Of a stretch of DNA of 61,247 nucleotides, positions 19,544-26,865 are shown in pieces. Where the stretch lies: contig JAGHSY010000039.1 of NCBI GenBank assembly GCA_018065615.1, positions 1 through 61,247 on the forward strand. Reading direction: 5' to 3'. How positions within the stretch are numbered: the stretch's first letter is position 1; every line of letters begins with the position of its first letter. The DNA comes from Candidatus Colenecus caballi (GTDB taxonomy: Bacteria; Bacteroidota; Bacteroidia; Bacteroidales; Bacteroidaceae). A program made the translations under genes and the position numbers. The notes beneath the pieces are model-generated. The model had not been told where the DNA came from. It did not search any database and saw nothing but the letters and a program-made list of their open reading frames with translations.

Positions 19544-20791
19544 ATGAAACCTGTCCGTTTCAGCCTGCTCCTGCTGTTGACGCTGTGCGCCCAGCCTTCC
19601 AGAGCTGACCGGGACGGATGGTCCTTCAATCCTCTGCCCATAGCCGGATACGATTCCGATTTCGGTCTGATGTTTGGCGGATATGTTGACCTGAACTGTT
19701 TTGGAGGTCTCTATCCGTCGTACAGACACCGTTTCTGTGCTGAAGTGCTGGTCTATTCCAGACACGCCAGTGCATATACGCTTGAATATGATTCGCAGTA
19801 CCTTATTCCCGGAATCAGGACTCAGGCCAAGGTGTATTTCGATGACAACCCCCTTTACCAGTTCTACGGTTTCAACGGCTCAGTACTTGACTATGACAGG
19901 AATCTGAACCTGAACCGCGACAGGGGCATTGCATACTACAGTTACGACCGTCAATACCTGAATCTGCAGGTCGAACTGTCAGGCAACATCAGCGGCCATC
20001 TGAGCTGGACTGCAAGACCTTCATTCTGGCAATACCGGATACGTGAACTTAACTGGAACGGTTATGATCCGGACAATACGCTGTTCCGCCAGTACCGTCA
20101 GGCCGGACTCATTGAAGACGGTGAGGCCGATGGCGGAAACGTTCTTGAGCTCAAGGCCGGACTTAAATATGACACAAGGGACATTGAAGCCGCTCCGTCA
20201 AGAGGCATTTATGCCGATGTGAACATTGATGCTGCACCGGACATATTCGGTACAGGATATGACTACCTGAAAATTGCAGCCAGACTACGCCATTATGTCA
20301 GTCTGGGTACAGAAAGGGTCGTGCTTGCCTACAGTCTGGCATATCAGAGCACCCTGGCAGGCAATCCGGCATTCTATTCCCAACCATACATTCTGCATTC
20401 CAAACCGACCGAGGGCCTGGGCGGTGCCACCACACTTCGCGGCGTGCTGTTCAACCGCCTGACAGGCAATGACTATCTTTGGAGCAATGTGGAACTGCGC
20501 ACACGAATATTTGATTTCCATTTTCTGGGACGCCGCGTATTCGCGGTTGCGACCCCTTTCCTTGATGCCGGAATGGTCACTTCACCGTTCCGACCTGACA
20601 GGCAGGCGGCATTCACCGGACTGTCCGCATCGGACTTGAATGAGAAGGCACGCAGGCTGCACGCCAGTTATGGAATTGGCGCACAGCTTGTAATAGACTA
20701 CAATTTCATACCTACCATCATGTTTGGCATACCTTTTGACAGGAATGATGGAGACTATGGTTTGTACATGACTATAGATTATACATTCTGA
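19544..20791 (+). CDS. POTRA-less Omp85-type barrel protein, second copy
   Basis: Start taken at ATG 19544 because a signal peptide (RFSLLLLLTLCAQPSRA) begins there; an earlier in-frame ATG lies inside the previous gene. Paralogue of the preceding barrel: both have 'W(S/N)xxPLPI/VAGxDSDxG' at the start, 'QFYGFNGS' in the middle, and an Omp85 L6-like 'GLGGATTLRGVLFNR' (LRG here instead of VRG). It ends in an aromatic strand (IDYTF), as barrel proteins do. One base separates it from the G3E GTPase gene, so the three genes form one transcript. The function of the pair is unknown. Confidence 0.72.
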   Translation: MKPVRFSLLLLLTLCAQPSRADRDGWSFNPLPIAGYDSDFGLMFGGYVDLNCFGGLYPSYRHRFCAEVLVYSRHASAYTLEYDSQYLIPGIRTQAKVYFDDNPLYQFYGFNGSVLDYDRNLNLNRDRGIAYYSYDRQYLNLQVELSGNISGHLSWTARPSFWQYRIRELNWNGYDPDNTLFRQYRQAGLIEDGEADGGNVLELKAGLKYDTRDIEAAPSRGIYADVNIDAAPDIFGTGYDYLKIAARLRHYVSLGTERVVLAYSLAYQSTLAGNPAFYSQPYILHSKPTEGLGGATTLRGVLFNRLTGNDYLWSNVELRTRIFDFHFLGRRVFAVATPFLDAGMVTSPFRPDRQAAFTGLSASDLNEKARRLHASYGIGAQLVIDYNFIPTIMFGIPFDRNDGDYGLYMTIDYTF

Positions 20792-20792
20792 T

Positions 20793-21998
20793 ATGACTAA
20801 CAAAACTCCGGTCCTGCTGCTGACCGGTTATCTTGGCAGCGGAAAGACAACTCTTGTAAACAGAATCCTGACAAACAGCCGCGGAATAAAGTTCGCGGTC
20901 ATTGTCAATGACATAGGTGAAGTCAACATTGACGCCAGCCTGATACAGAAGGGAGGCGTTGTGGGCATGAATGACGACAGTCTGGTGGCATTGCAGAACG
21001 GCTGCATATGCTGCACCCTGAAGATGGACCTGGTTGAACAGCTGCACCAGATCATTGCCCAGAAACGCTTTGACTACATTGTCATTGAAGCCAGCGGAAT
21101 ATGTGAGCCCGCCCCCATTGCACAGACCATATGCTCCATTCCCCACATGGAGGAAAAATACACCAAAGACGGCATACCACAGCTTGACTGCATTGTAACT
21201 GTGGTCGATGCCCTGCGGCTCAGGGACGAATTCGGCTGCGGCGATGACCTTATGAAGAAGGAAATCGATGATGAGGACCTGGAGAATCTGGTCATCCAGC
21301 AGATTGAATTCTGTAACATGATTCTGCTCAACAAGGCCAGTGAGGTAAGTGCCGACGAACTGGAGCGCATACGCAGGATTGTACGCGCCCTGCAGCCACG
21401 CGCCCGCATTCTTGAGTGCGACTACGGCAACGTGGAACTTGAGAACATTCTGAACACCGGAATGTTCGATTTCGAGAAGGTGGCCACCAGCGCCACCTGG
21501 ATACGCGAGGTCGAGAAGCATCATGACGAACATGACGATGATGACGACGACGATGATGATCATGATGAACATGAGCACCACCATCATCACCATGACCACG
21601 ATCATGATCATGAAGGAGGTGAGGTTGAGGAATACGGAATCGGAACATACGTCTATTACGCCCGCAAGCCGTTTGACCTGAACCGCTTTGACTGGTTCGT
21701 GGCAAAGCGCTGGCCCAAGACCGTAATACGCACCAAGGGAATATGCTACTTTGACCAGGAGTTTGACAACTGCTACCTGTTCGAACAGGCCGGCCGGCAG
21801 ATGAAACTGAACAATGCCGGCCAGTGGTACGCCACCATGCCCGAAGACCAGCTGACCCGCATGCTCCGTCAGGACCCCGTCCTTGCTGCGGACTGGGATG
21901 AAGTATATGGCGACCGCATGCAGAAACTTGTCTTCATCGGACAGCACCTGGACAAGAAGTACATCAAGACTGAGCTTGACAAGTGCCTGACTGACTGA
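20793..21998 (+). CDS. G3E-family (COG0523/CobW-like) GTPase with His/Asp-rich metal loop, likely zinc chaperone
   Basis: 401 residues. Walker A is GYLGSGKTT (12-20), and the family's metal motif CICC is at 71-74 inside 'NGCICCT'. The guanine-specificity loop is probably 'LLNKASE'. Around residues 242-276 lies a long run of Asp and His (HHDEHDDD ... HHHHHHDHDHDH), a probable metal-binding loop. The C-terminal CobW_C domain starts near 'GIGTYVYYARKPFDLNRFDWF'. Members insert metal into target proteins using GTP; those near Zur genes serve zinc. Here a CDF exporter and a Fur/Zur-type regulator are adjacent, supporting zinc. Cobalt or nickel handling cannot be excluded. Confidence 0.85.
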   Translation: MTNKTPVLLLTGYLGSGKTTLVNRILTNSRGIKFAVIVNDIGEVNIDASLIQKGGVVGMNDDSLVALQNGCICCTLKMDLVEQLHQIIAQKRFDYIVIEASGICEPAPIAQTICSIPHMEEKYTKDGIPQLDCIVTVVDALRLRDEFGCGDDLMKKEIDDEDLENLVIQQIEFCNMILLNKASEVSADELERIRRIVRALQPRARILECDYGNVELENILNTGMFDFEKVATSATWIREVEKHHDEHDDDDDDDDDHDEHEHHHHHHDHDHDHEGGEVEEYGIGTYVYYARKPFDLNRFDWFVAKRWPKTVIRTKGICYFDQEFDNCYLFEQAGRQMKLNNAGQWYATMPEDQLTRMLRQDPVLAADWDEVYGDRMQKLVFIGQHLDKKYIKTELDKCLTD

Positions 21999-22000
21999 TG

Positions 22001-22894
22001 TCAGCAGCAGTGCCGGGCCGGACATTCCTCGGTCTCGGCCTGGATGGTGACATGACCTATGCCAAGGTGACCAAGTTCATGCTCAATTTCACGGATTATC
22101 AGCGGCGCGCTGTTCATGTCGTTAACAAGGATATGCACAGTCAGCGCCGTTTCTGTTGTGCTGATAGGCCAGATATGCAGATGATGGAAGCCCAGCACAC
22201 CCGTTGCGGTACTTAGGCAATTCTCCACCTTTTCCGTATCAATGCTCTCAGGCACGCCGTCAATACTCATGAGCACGCTCTCATGCAGCAGTTCCCAGGT
22301 GCTCCACAGAATGACAACGGCAATCACGAGGCTGATAATAGGGTCAATCACGTTCCAGCCCGTGAATCTTATTACCAGGCCCGATGCAAGCACGCCCACT
22401 GACACCAGCGTGTCGGCCAGCATGTGCAGGAACGCACCACGTGTATTGATATCGTGTTCCTGATGATGCATGAGCAGCAGGGCAGTAAGTCCGTTCACGA
22501 CAATACCTGCACCGGCTGTCCAGGCAACCGCACCGCCGTCCACGGGAACAGGGTTCATGAACCTGTGAATGCTTTCAACGATAATTGCCCCTACCGCCAC
22601 CAGCAGAATGACCGCATTCAGCAGAGATATCAGCACGGAACTCTTTCGCAATCCGTAAGTGAAACGCGGACGGCTGTGGCTTGCAGACAGTTTGAATGCA
22701 AACATTGCCAGCAAAAGTGAGAATACGTCACTAAGGTTATGCCCGGCATCGGACAGCAGTCCTACCGAATCCTTCCAGATACCGACCCCGGCCTCAATGA
22801 ATACGAAAGCCAGATTGAGTACAAGTGACAGCGTGTAGATTCCGTTCAGGGAACTGATTTCATGATGATGTTCGTGATGGTGTGCCATATCCAT
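22001..22894 (-). CDS. CDF-family cation (zinc) efflux transporter
   Basis: Start at 22894 gives MDMAHHHEHHHE..., a His-rich cytosolic N-terminus typical of ZitB/CzcD-like exporters; a longer frame would run through the operator. Six membrane segments follow, with the CDF metal site motifs 'DSVGLLSDAGHNLSDV' in TM2 and 'LHMLADTLVSVGVL' (HxxxD) in TM5. A small cytosolic C-terminal ferredoxin-like domain ends the protein. It exports Zn2+ (possibly Cd2+/Co2+) by proton antiport at the inner membrane. It is convergent with the G3E gene (two-base gap) and divergent from the Fur/Zur gene, sharing the palindromic operator. Confidence 0.88.
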   Translation of the reverse strand: MDMAHHHEHHHEISSLNGIYTLSLVLNLAFVFIEAGVGIWKDSVGLLSDAGHNLSDVFSLLLAMFAFKLSASHSRPRFTYGLRKSSVLISLLNAVILLVAVGAIIVESIHRFMNPVPVDGGAVAWTAGAGIVVNGLTALLLMHHQEHDINTRGAFLHMLADTLVSVGVLASGLVIRFTGWNVIDPIISLVIAVVILWSTWELLHESVLMSIDGVPESIDTEKVENCLSTATGVLGFHHLHIWPISTTETALTVHILVNDMNSAPLIIREIEHELGHLGIGHVTIQAETEECPARHCC

Positions 22895-22927
22895 TTTCAA
22901 TTTCTGCTGCAAAAGTATGGTATAGCT

Positions 22928-22946
22928 ATTGCAACCCGGTTGCAAT
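22928..22946. promoter_or_regulatory. Palindromic operator between CDF exporter and Fur/Zur gene
   Basis: ATTGCAAC-CCG-GTTGCAAT is a perfect 8-bp inverted repeat with a 3-base centre, in the 70-base gap between the two divergent genes. It overlaps the likely -33 region of the regulator's promoter (TATCTTCG at 22953-22960, four bases before the ATG). Probably the binding site of the Fur-family protein encoded next to it. Confidence 0.7.
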
Positions 22947-22964
22947 TCTTCCTATCTTCGCGGT

Positions 22965-23384
22965 ATGAATCAAACTCTTGAGGAAATGTTGGAAGCGAAG
23001 GGTGTCAAGCCCACCGCCAACCGTCTTGTCATTCTGCGCGCACTGCAGGAAAGCGGGCGTCCGCTGACAATGGCAGAACTTGAAGACCGCATTGACTCCA
23101 TTGACAAATCCGGCATTTTCCGCACCCTGGCCCTGTTCCAGCAACACCACATGCTGCATGCCATTGATGACGGCTGTAACGGAGTCCGATACGAACTGTG
23201 TCATGCCACCGGCGCCATGGACGATGACCGTCACGTCCATTTCCACTGCGAGAGCTGTCACAGGACTTTCTGTCTGGAAAACATTCCAGTTCCGCAAGTG
23301 ATACTGCCTGATGGCTACAATGCAGAATCAGTCAACTATATGGTCAAGGGCATATGCCCCGAATGCATGAAACATGGGAAATAA
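22965..23384 (+). CDS. Fur-family transcriptional regulator, probably zinc-sensing (Zur-like)
   Basis: ATG 22965 is the start consistent with the promoter; the longer open frame begins inside the operator. The 139-residue product has the usual Fur plan: N-terminal winged helix ('KPTANRLVILRALQESGRPLTMAELEDRI'), the hinge, and a dimerisation domain with HVHFHC and two CxxC pairs (CESC and CPEC) that form the structural zinc site. Specificity is assigned to zinc from context: CDF exporter divergent, G3E GTPase beyond it. Its last 11 bases overlap the start of the QueH fusion gene, so both are translated from one mRNA. Autoregulation by the adjacent palindrome is likely. Confidence 0.83.
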   Translation: MNQTLEEMLEAKGVKPTANRLVILRALQESGRPLTMAELEDRIDSIDKSGIFRTLALFQQHHMLHAIDDGCNGVRYELCHATGAMDDDRHVHFHCESCHRTFCLENIPVPQVILPDGYNAESVNYMVKGICPECMKHGK

Positions 23385-24447
23385 GATTCTTCTGCATACC
23401 TGCTGCGCTCCATGTTCGGGTGCCATTATCGAGTACATGCTGAAAAACGGCATGGAGCCAACCATATACTACTGCAATCCCAACATCTACCCCTTTGAGG
23501 AATATCTGGTACGCAAGAACGAATGCACCCGCTATGCACAGAGCCTTGGCCTGCAGATTGTCGATGCTGATTGGAACCACGAGTCATGGCGCACCTGCGT
23601 AAAAGGTATGGAGAATGAACCTGAACGTGGAGTCCGATGCCTGGAGTGCTTCAGGATGCGGCTGCTCAGTGCGGCAAGATATGCTCATGAGAACGGATTC
23701 ACCGTGTTCACATCGACCTTGGATTCAAGCCGATGGAAACGCCATGACCAGATTGTGGAAGCCGGACAGTGGGCGGCCGCGCAGTTCCCCGGACTCAAGT
23801 TCGATGACCGCAACTGGCGTCAGGGAGGGCTGCAGGAACGCCGAGGACAGATAGTCAAGGAGCAGAACTTCTACAACCAGCGCTACTGCGGCTGTGAATT
23901 CAGCATGCAGATTCTCAAAGATGATAAAAAAATGACCCGCCAGCGCATCAGGATGCTGATCGCCGCCATGACTGCGGAACGCAAGCTTGAGCAGTCTGAC
24001 GCCATCTGGAAACGCTTTGAGGAAACGGAACTGTTCAAAAACGCCACCGGTATCCTGATTTACTGGTCCATGCCCGATGAAGTCCAGACACCTGCATTCA
24101 TAGACCGATGGGCCGGCAAGAAGAATTTCTACCTGCCGTCAATTCAGGACGATGACCTTGTGGTAAAGCGCTACACCGGTCAGAGCGGCCTTGTTGACGG
24201 CGCACAGTTCGGCATCCCCGAACCGGACGGGCCCAGAGTCACGGACCTGAGTCACATCGGCCTGGTCATTGTCCCGGGGCGGGCCTTTGACCGTGAAGGA
24301 CACCGTCTTGGACGCGGCCGCGGATTCTATGACCGCCTTCTGCCACAGCTTGCTCACGCCGTCAAGGCCGGTGTGTGCTTTGACTGCCAGATTCTGCCGG
24401 CTGTCCCTGTTGAAGACAATGACATTAAAATGGACGTGATTATATGA
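23374..24447 (+). CDS. queH: Epoxyqueuosine reductase QueH fused to a 5-formyltetrahydrofolate cyclo-ligase-like domain
   Basis: Residues 1 to about 205 match QueH (DUF208), which reduces epoxyqueuosine to queuosine in tRNA: 'HTCCAPCS' near the N-terminus, 'GVRCLECFRMRL' and 'YCGCEFS', giving the family's paired cysteines for its iron-sulfur/metal centre. From about residue 210 the protein reads as 5-formyl-THF cyclo-ligase: 'VIVPGRAFDREGHRLGRGRGFYDRLL' and 'VCFDCQILPAVPVEDNDIKMDVII'. The cyclo-ligase N-terminal nucleotide-binding part appears present ('RQRIRMLIAAMTAERKLEQSDAI'). Overlaps the Fur/Zur gene by 11 bases and the next gene by four. Two activities in one chain are inferred. Confidence 0.82.
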   Translation: MGNKILLHTCCAPCSGAIIEYMLKNGMEPTIYYCNPNIYPFEEYLVRKNECTRYAQSLGLQIVDADWNHESWRTCVKGMENEPERGVRCLECFRMRLLSAARYAHENGFTVFTSTLDSSRWKRHDQIVEAGQWAAAQFPGLKFDDRNWRQGGLQERRGQIVKEQNFYNQRYCGCEFSMQILKDDKKMTRQRIRMLIAAMTAERKLEQSDAIWKRFEETELFKNATGILIYWSMPDEVQTPAFIDRWAGKKNFYLPSIQDDDLVVKRYTGQSGLVDGAQFGIPEPDGPRVTDLSHIGLVIVPGRAFDREGHRLGRGRGFYDRLLPQLAHAVKAGVCFDCQILPAVPVEDNDIKMDVII

Positions 24448-25232
24448 TTCTGTGGTATTCAGGATGCGGCAACAGCCGGTTCGTGGCTGACAGCCTGGCG
24501 GCAAGGCTTGGTGAGAAGACGGTGTTCATACCACAGGCCGACAGCCTGTCATTTGCAGAAGGTGAAATTCTGGGAATCGTTTTTCCCGTCTATGCATGGT
24601 CTGTACCCAATCTGGTATCGGACTTTCTGCGAAAAGTCAGCATGAGCGGACGTCCGGCATACGTATTCGCAGCCTGCACCTGCGGCGACAACACCGGCTA
24701 CACAGCACGCGTCCTCAGGAAAGTGCTCAAAAGGCGCGGGCTTGAACTGGACGCCTTCTTCACTTTCCAGATGCCCAACACTTACGTCAACCTGCCCGGC
24801 TTCAAGCTGGACCCGCCGGAACTGGCAAAGAGCAAGACTGAAGGGACAGTCAGCAAGTTCGATGAGACCGTACATTTCATTGGCAGCCGTGCAAAAGGTG
24901 ATTTCTACCGTCTTTTGGGAGGTTCCCCGTTTTTCAAGACCTACATTCTCAAGCCGCTGTTCTACGCATTCCTCATTACCGACCGCAAGTTCCACGCAGG
25001 CGAAGACTGCACCGGCTGCGGCCTGTGTGCAAAGATGTGCCCCCTGAAGAACATCACAATGGAAAACGGCCGCCCCCGCTGGATGGGCAACTGCACCAAC
25101 TGTGACAGCTGCTACCACCGTTGCCCAAAGAACGCCATAAGCTTTGGCAAAGCTGCCGGCAAAGGCACCGGGCAGTACTATTTCAAGCAGCATACATTTA
25201 GTATCAGTGGAAATGCCGTGGGGCAGGCATAA
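24444..25232 (+). CDS. EFR1-type flavodoxin/ferredoxin fusion protein
   Basis: 262 residues starting ATG inside the upstream stop (ATGA overlap). The N-terminal flavodoxin-like fold has an FMN phosphate-binding-like 'YSGCGNSRFVADSLA' and 'GIVFPVYAWSVPNLVSDFL'. Near residue 190 come two 4Fe-4S motifs: 'CTGCGLCAKMCP' and 'CTNCDSCYHRCP'. This matches the EFR1 family of electron carriers of anaerobes. It may supply electrons for QueH, which needs a reductant; the gene overlap makes that plausible but is not proof. Confidence 0.82.
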   Translation: MILWYSGCGNSRFVADSLAARLGEKTVFIPQADSLSFAEGEILGIVFPVYAWSVPNLVSDFLRKVSMSGRPAYVFAACTCGDNTGYTARVLRKVLKRRGLELDAFFTFQMPNTYVNLPGFKLDPPELAKSKTEGTVSKFDETVHFIGSRAKGDFYRLLGGSPFFKTYILKPLFYAFLITDRKFHAGEDCTGCGLCAKMCPLKNITMENGRPRWMGNCTNCDSCYHRCPKNAISFGKAAGKGTGQYYFKQHTFSISGNAVGQA

Positions 25233-25481
25233 ATTGAAGCGGGCGGAACAGGAAAGCCATGGGATAAGACAAGCGGAATGCAATTCAGCTGTTATTACGC
25301 CAAACCGTGACACACGCACTGCGGTCAGAAGGCTTCTGGTGGCGGACTATGAGTCTGATAGCCCTGTATAAGGCACACCAGACTCAGACAGCGCCTTTCT
25401 GAGCATTACGAGCCATTTCATTGAGTCACTGTTTGGCGGAATTCAAAACCGGATTACCCCACTCCGCCGAGCCCGTATTTA
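25233..25481. other. Intergenic stretch, no gene recognised
   Basis: No convincing reading frame. It contains one 8-bp inverted repeat, TGAGTCTG (25350-25357) with CAGACTCA (25379-25386), separated by 21 bases and without a T-run. It could be a weak end signal of the Zur-QueH-EFR1 transcript. Confidence 0.4.
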
Positions 25482-25508
25482 ACTTATAATTTTATTGTTA
25501 TTATAAGT
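25482..25508. promoter_or_regulatory. Inverted-repeat operator of the XRE/PIN toxin-antitoxin operon
   Basis: ACTTATAAT (25482-25490) and ATTATAAGT (25500-25508) are perfect 9-bp arms around nine bases. They bracket the -33 element of the promoter, as expected for antitoxin autorepression. Confidence 0.72.
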
Positions 25509-25524
25509 AAAATTGCTATCTTTG
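25494..25524 (+). promoter_or_regulatory. Promoter of the XRE/PIN operon
   Basis: ATTG (25494-25497), 19 bases, then TATCTTTG (25517-25524). The antitoxin ATG follows seven bases later, so the transcript should have almost no leader. Confidence 0.68.
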
Positions 25525-25531
25525 TCGCATC

Positions 25532-26035
25532 ATGATTGAAACGGCAGAAGACAGACGTAAGAATATTGCCAGACAAATACGCCAGGCAATGAATGAGGCA
25601 GGAATCAACAATGTCCAGCTTGCAGAAAGAATGGGCAAGACTCCCTCACATGTCACCAAATGGCTAAGCGGGAAACACAATTTCACATCGGACACTCTGG
25701 CGGAACTCTCAATTGTTCTTGGTGTAAACATTACTGGGGTGGAAAAAGAATATATTCTTGATGACAATAGCATACATTCTGTCAACGAACCTCAAAACTC
25801 AATATATATTCCATCCCAATTGAGAAATGCATCATTGAATAAGGCACGCAGTCTTGGCAAATCAATAGATGAATACATATCTGATCTGATATCCAAAGAC
25901 CTTGCCATTAATGTAGAACTTCCCAAAGTCAGTCTGTCCGGCCATATCAGCAAAAAAGTGAAGAAATATTCAGGCATTCTTGGAAGTACCCCAATTCAAG
26001 GTGACGAAAAATTTGACCGGATATGGAACAGATAA
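25532..26035 (+). CDS. Antitoxin with N-terminal XRE HTH and apparent ribbon-helix-helix segment
   Basis: 167 residues. Residues 10-70 form a classic XRE helix-turn-helix ('NVQLAERMGKTPSHVTKWLSGKHN'-type core, split here by position 27-50). Residues 91-124 ('IYIPSQLRNASLNKARSLGK', then 'SIDEYISDLISKDL') read like a ribbon-helix-helix fold of the CopG/DUF6364 kind: a strand, then two helices with the GKS turn. The last about 25 residues ('YSGILGSTPIQGDEKFDRIW') resemble the toxin-binding tail of RHH antitoxins. The toxin gene overlaps its end by 13 bases. It probably neutralises the PIN RNase and represses the operon through the 25482-25508 repeat. The two-fold assignment is by eye. Confidence 0.78.
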   Translation: MIETAEDRRKNIARQIRQAMNEAGINNVQLAERMGKTPSHVTKWLSGKHNFTSDTLAELSIVLGVNITGVEKEYILDDNSIHSVNEPQNSIYIPSQLRNASLNKARSLGKSIDEYISDLISKDLAINVELPKVSLSGHISKKVKKYSGILGSTPIQGDEKFDRIWNR

Positions 26036-26436
26036 AGGTGTTTCTGGACACAAACATCGTTCTGGATTATTTCACCGGAAGAATGGGTGACTGTCTGGCT
26101 GAAAAGATTGTACAGATTGGACAGACAGCCCAATACCGCATGTGCATATCGGTCCTGACCGGCATCAACGTACTGTATATTTCAAGAAAACTGAAGGGAC
26201 ACCTGACAATGAGTTCCATCTCTGAACAGTTTGAACTCCTGTCAGTCACAGACAATCAATGGAATTTTGCGTCTGATATTCGGCTACCTGATCCGGAAGA
26301 TGCCCTGCAGTTTTCCTGTGCCAGGGAAAACGGTTGCAGAGTACTTGTTACCAGAGATTCACACCTTCTTGACTGTAACATTGCAGGTCCGCGAATCATG
26401 TCACCATCAGAATTCATAGATAACGTAACAATATAA
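26023..26436 (+). CDS. PIN-domain toxin (VapC-like ribonuclease)
   Basis: 137 residues with the PIN_3-type acidic centre: Asp9 in 'FLDTNIVLDYFTGR', the 'DPEDALQFSCAREN' motif, and 'VLVTRDSHLL' near the end. These residues hold Mg2+/Mn2+ for RNA cleavage. The second acidic position usual in VapC is 'LTGINVLYI' here, as in PIN_3 members that lack Glu there. The start ATG lies inside the antitoxin gene (13-base overlap), the normal order for type II toxin-antitoxin pairs. It lies directly left of the inverted repeat at 26453. Confidence 0.83.
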   Translation: MEQIKVFLDTNIVLDYFTGRMGDCLAEKIVQIGQTAQYRMCISVLTGINVLYISRKLKGHLTMSSISEQFELLSVTDNQWNFASDIRLPDPEDALQFSCARENGCRVLVTRDSHLLDCNIAGPRIMSPSEFIDNVTI

Positions 26437-26452
26437 GATTTTCAAACAATTA

Positions 26453-26473
26453 AGAATCTGTTTTGAAATGTTC
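26453..26473 (+). repeat. Left copy of a 21-bp exact inverted repeat (IS-end-like)
   Basis: Reads AGAATCTG ... GAAATGTTC. The exact reverse complement is at 29124-29144, and similarity continues inward for about 60 more bases in both copies. Confidence 0.75.
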
Positions 26474-26530
26474 GATTAAAAATTTTATGAAAGATTTTCG
26501 AGATGAAAATCCGGTTATTTGAAGGAGGAG

Positions 26531-26556
26531 ACGGATCACCCGAAAAACAGTGGGGG
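26531..26556 (+). repeat. 26-base dispersed repeat, copy 1
   Basis: Contains TCACCCGAAAA and a CAGT-G4/5 end. It matches 57712-57737 at 23 of 26 positions. Confidence 0.6.
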
Positions 26557-26837
26557 ATAAAAAGCGAGTATATACGGGACACTACGGACGGGCAAACTGC
26601 CCTACAATACGTTCTATCGCGGATTCCAGAAACGTAGTGTCCGCGGTTACGCAGGTTCGTTCTGTATTTTCTTTCATACTTGGTATCTGCAGGCTACTTC
26701 TGTCCACCTGGCTATTGCGGGTGAGCCCAGAACCACGCCACACAATGTGGCTTCTGCCAACAATCCCATTGTCATCATATTCTTCCTGTTTTTACAAATA
26801 GGAGAATTTTGACGGATTGTTGCCAAATGTCAGTCTC

Positions 26838-26858
26838 CAAAGGATGCCGGATCCTTTG
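26838..26858 (-). terminator. Hairpin downstream of the LRR lipoprotein gene
   Basis: CAAAGGAT and ATCCTTTG form a perfect 8-bp stem with a 5-base loop, a few bases beyond the minus-strand stop at 26866. No long T-run follows, so it is an end signal of moderate strength. Confidence 0.55.
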
Positions 26859-26865
26859 TGAGTGC

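Larger units (their letters stand above)
26437..26837. other. Intergenic/decayed region with IS-end-like sequence and dispersed repeat
   Basis: No supported gene. It holds the left 21-bp inverted repeat (26453-26473), about 60 further bases that also resemble the right end (a shared TGAAAATCCG-like block near 26503), and the 26-base dispersed repeat at 26531-26556. Short open frames here match nothing recognisable. It is probably degenerate mobile-element DNA. Confidence 0.5.

Noticed and set aside
20772-22025. 417-codon minus-strand frame opposite the G3E GTPase
   Set aside because: The plus strand has clear Walker A and CICC motifs; the minus frame is a shadow of biased codons.
26550-26801. 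83-codon open frame
   Set aside because: No recognisable domain and situated in decayed mobile-element sequence.
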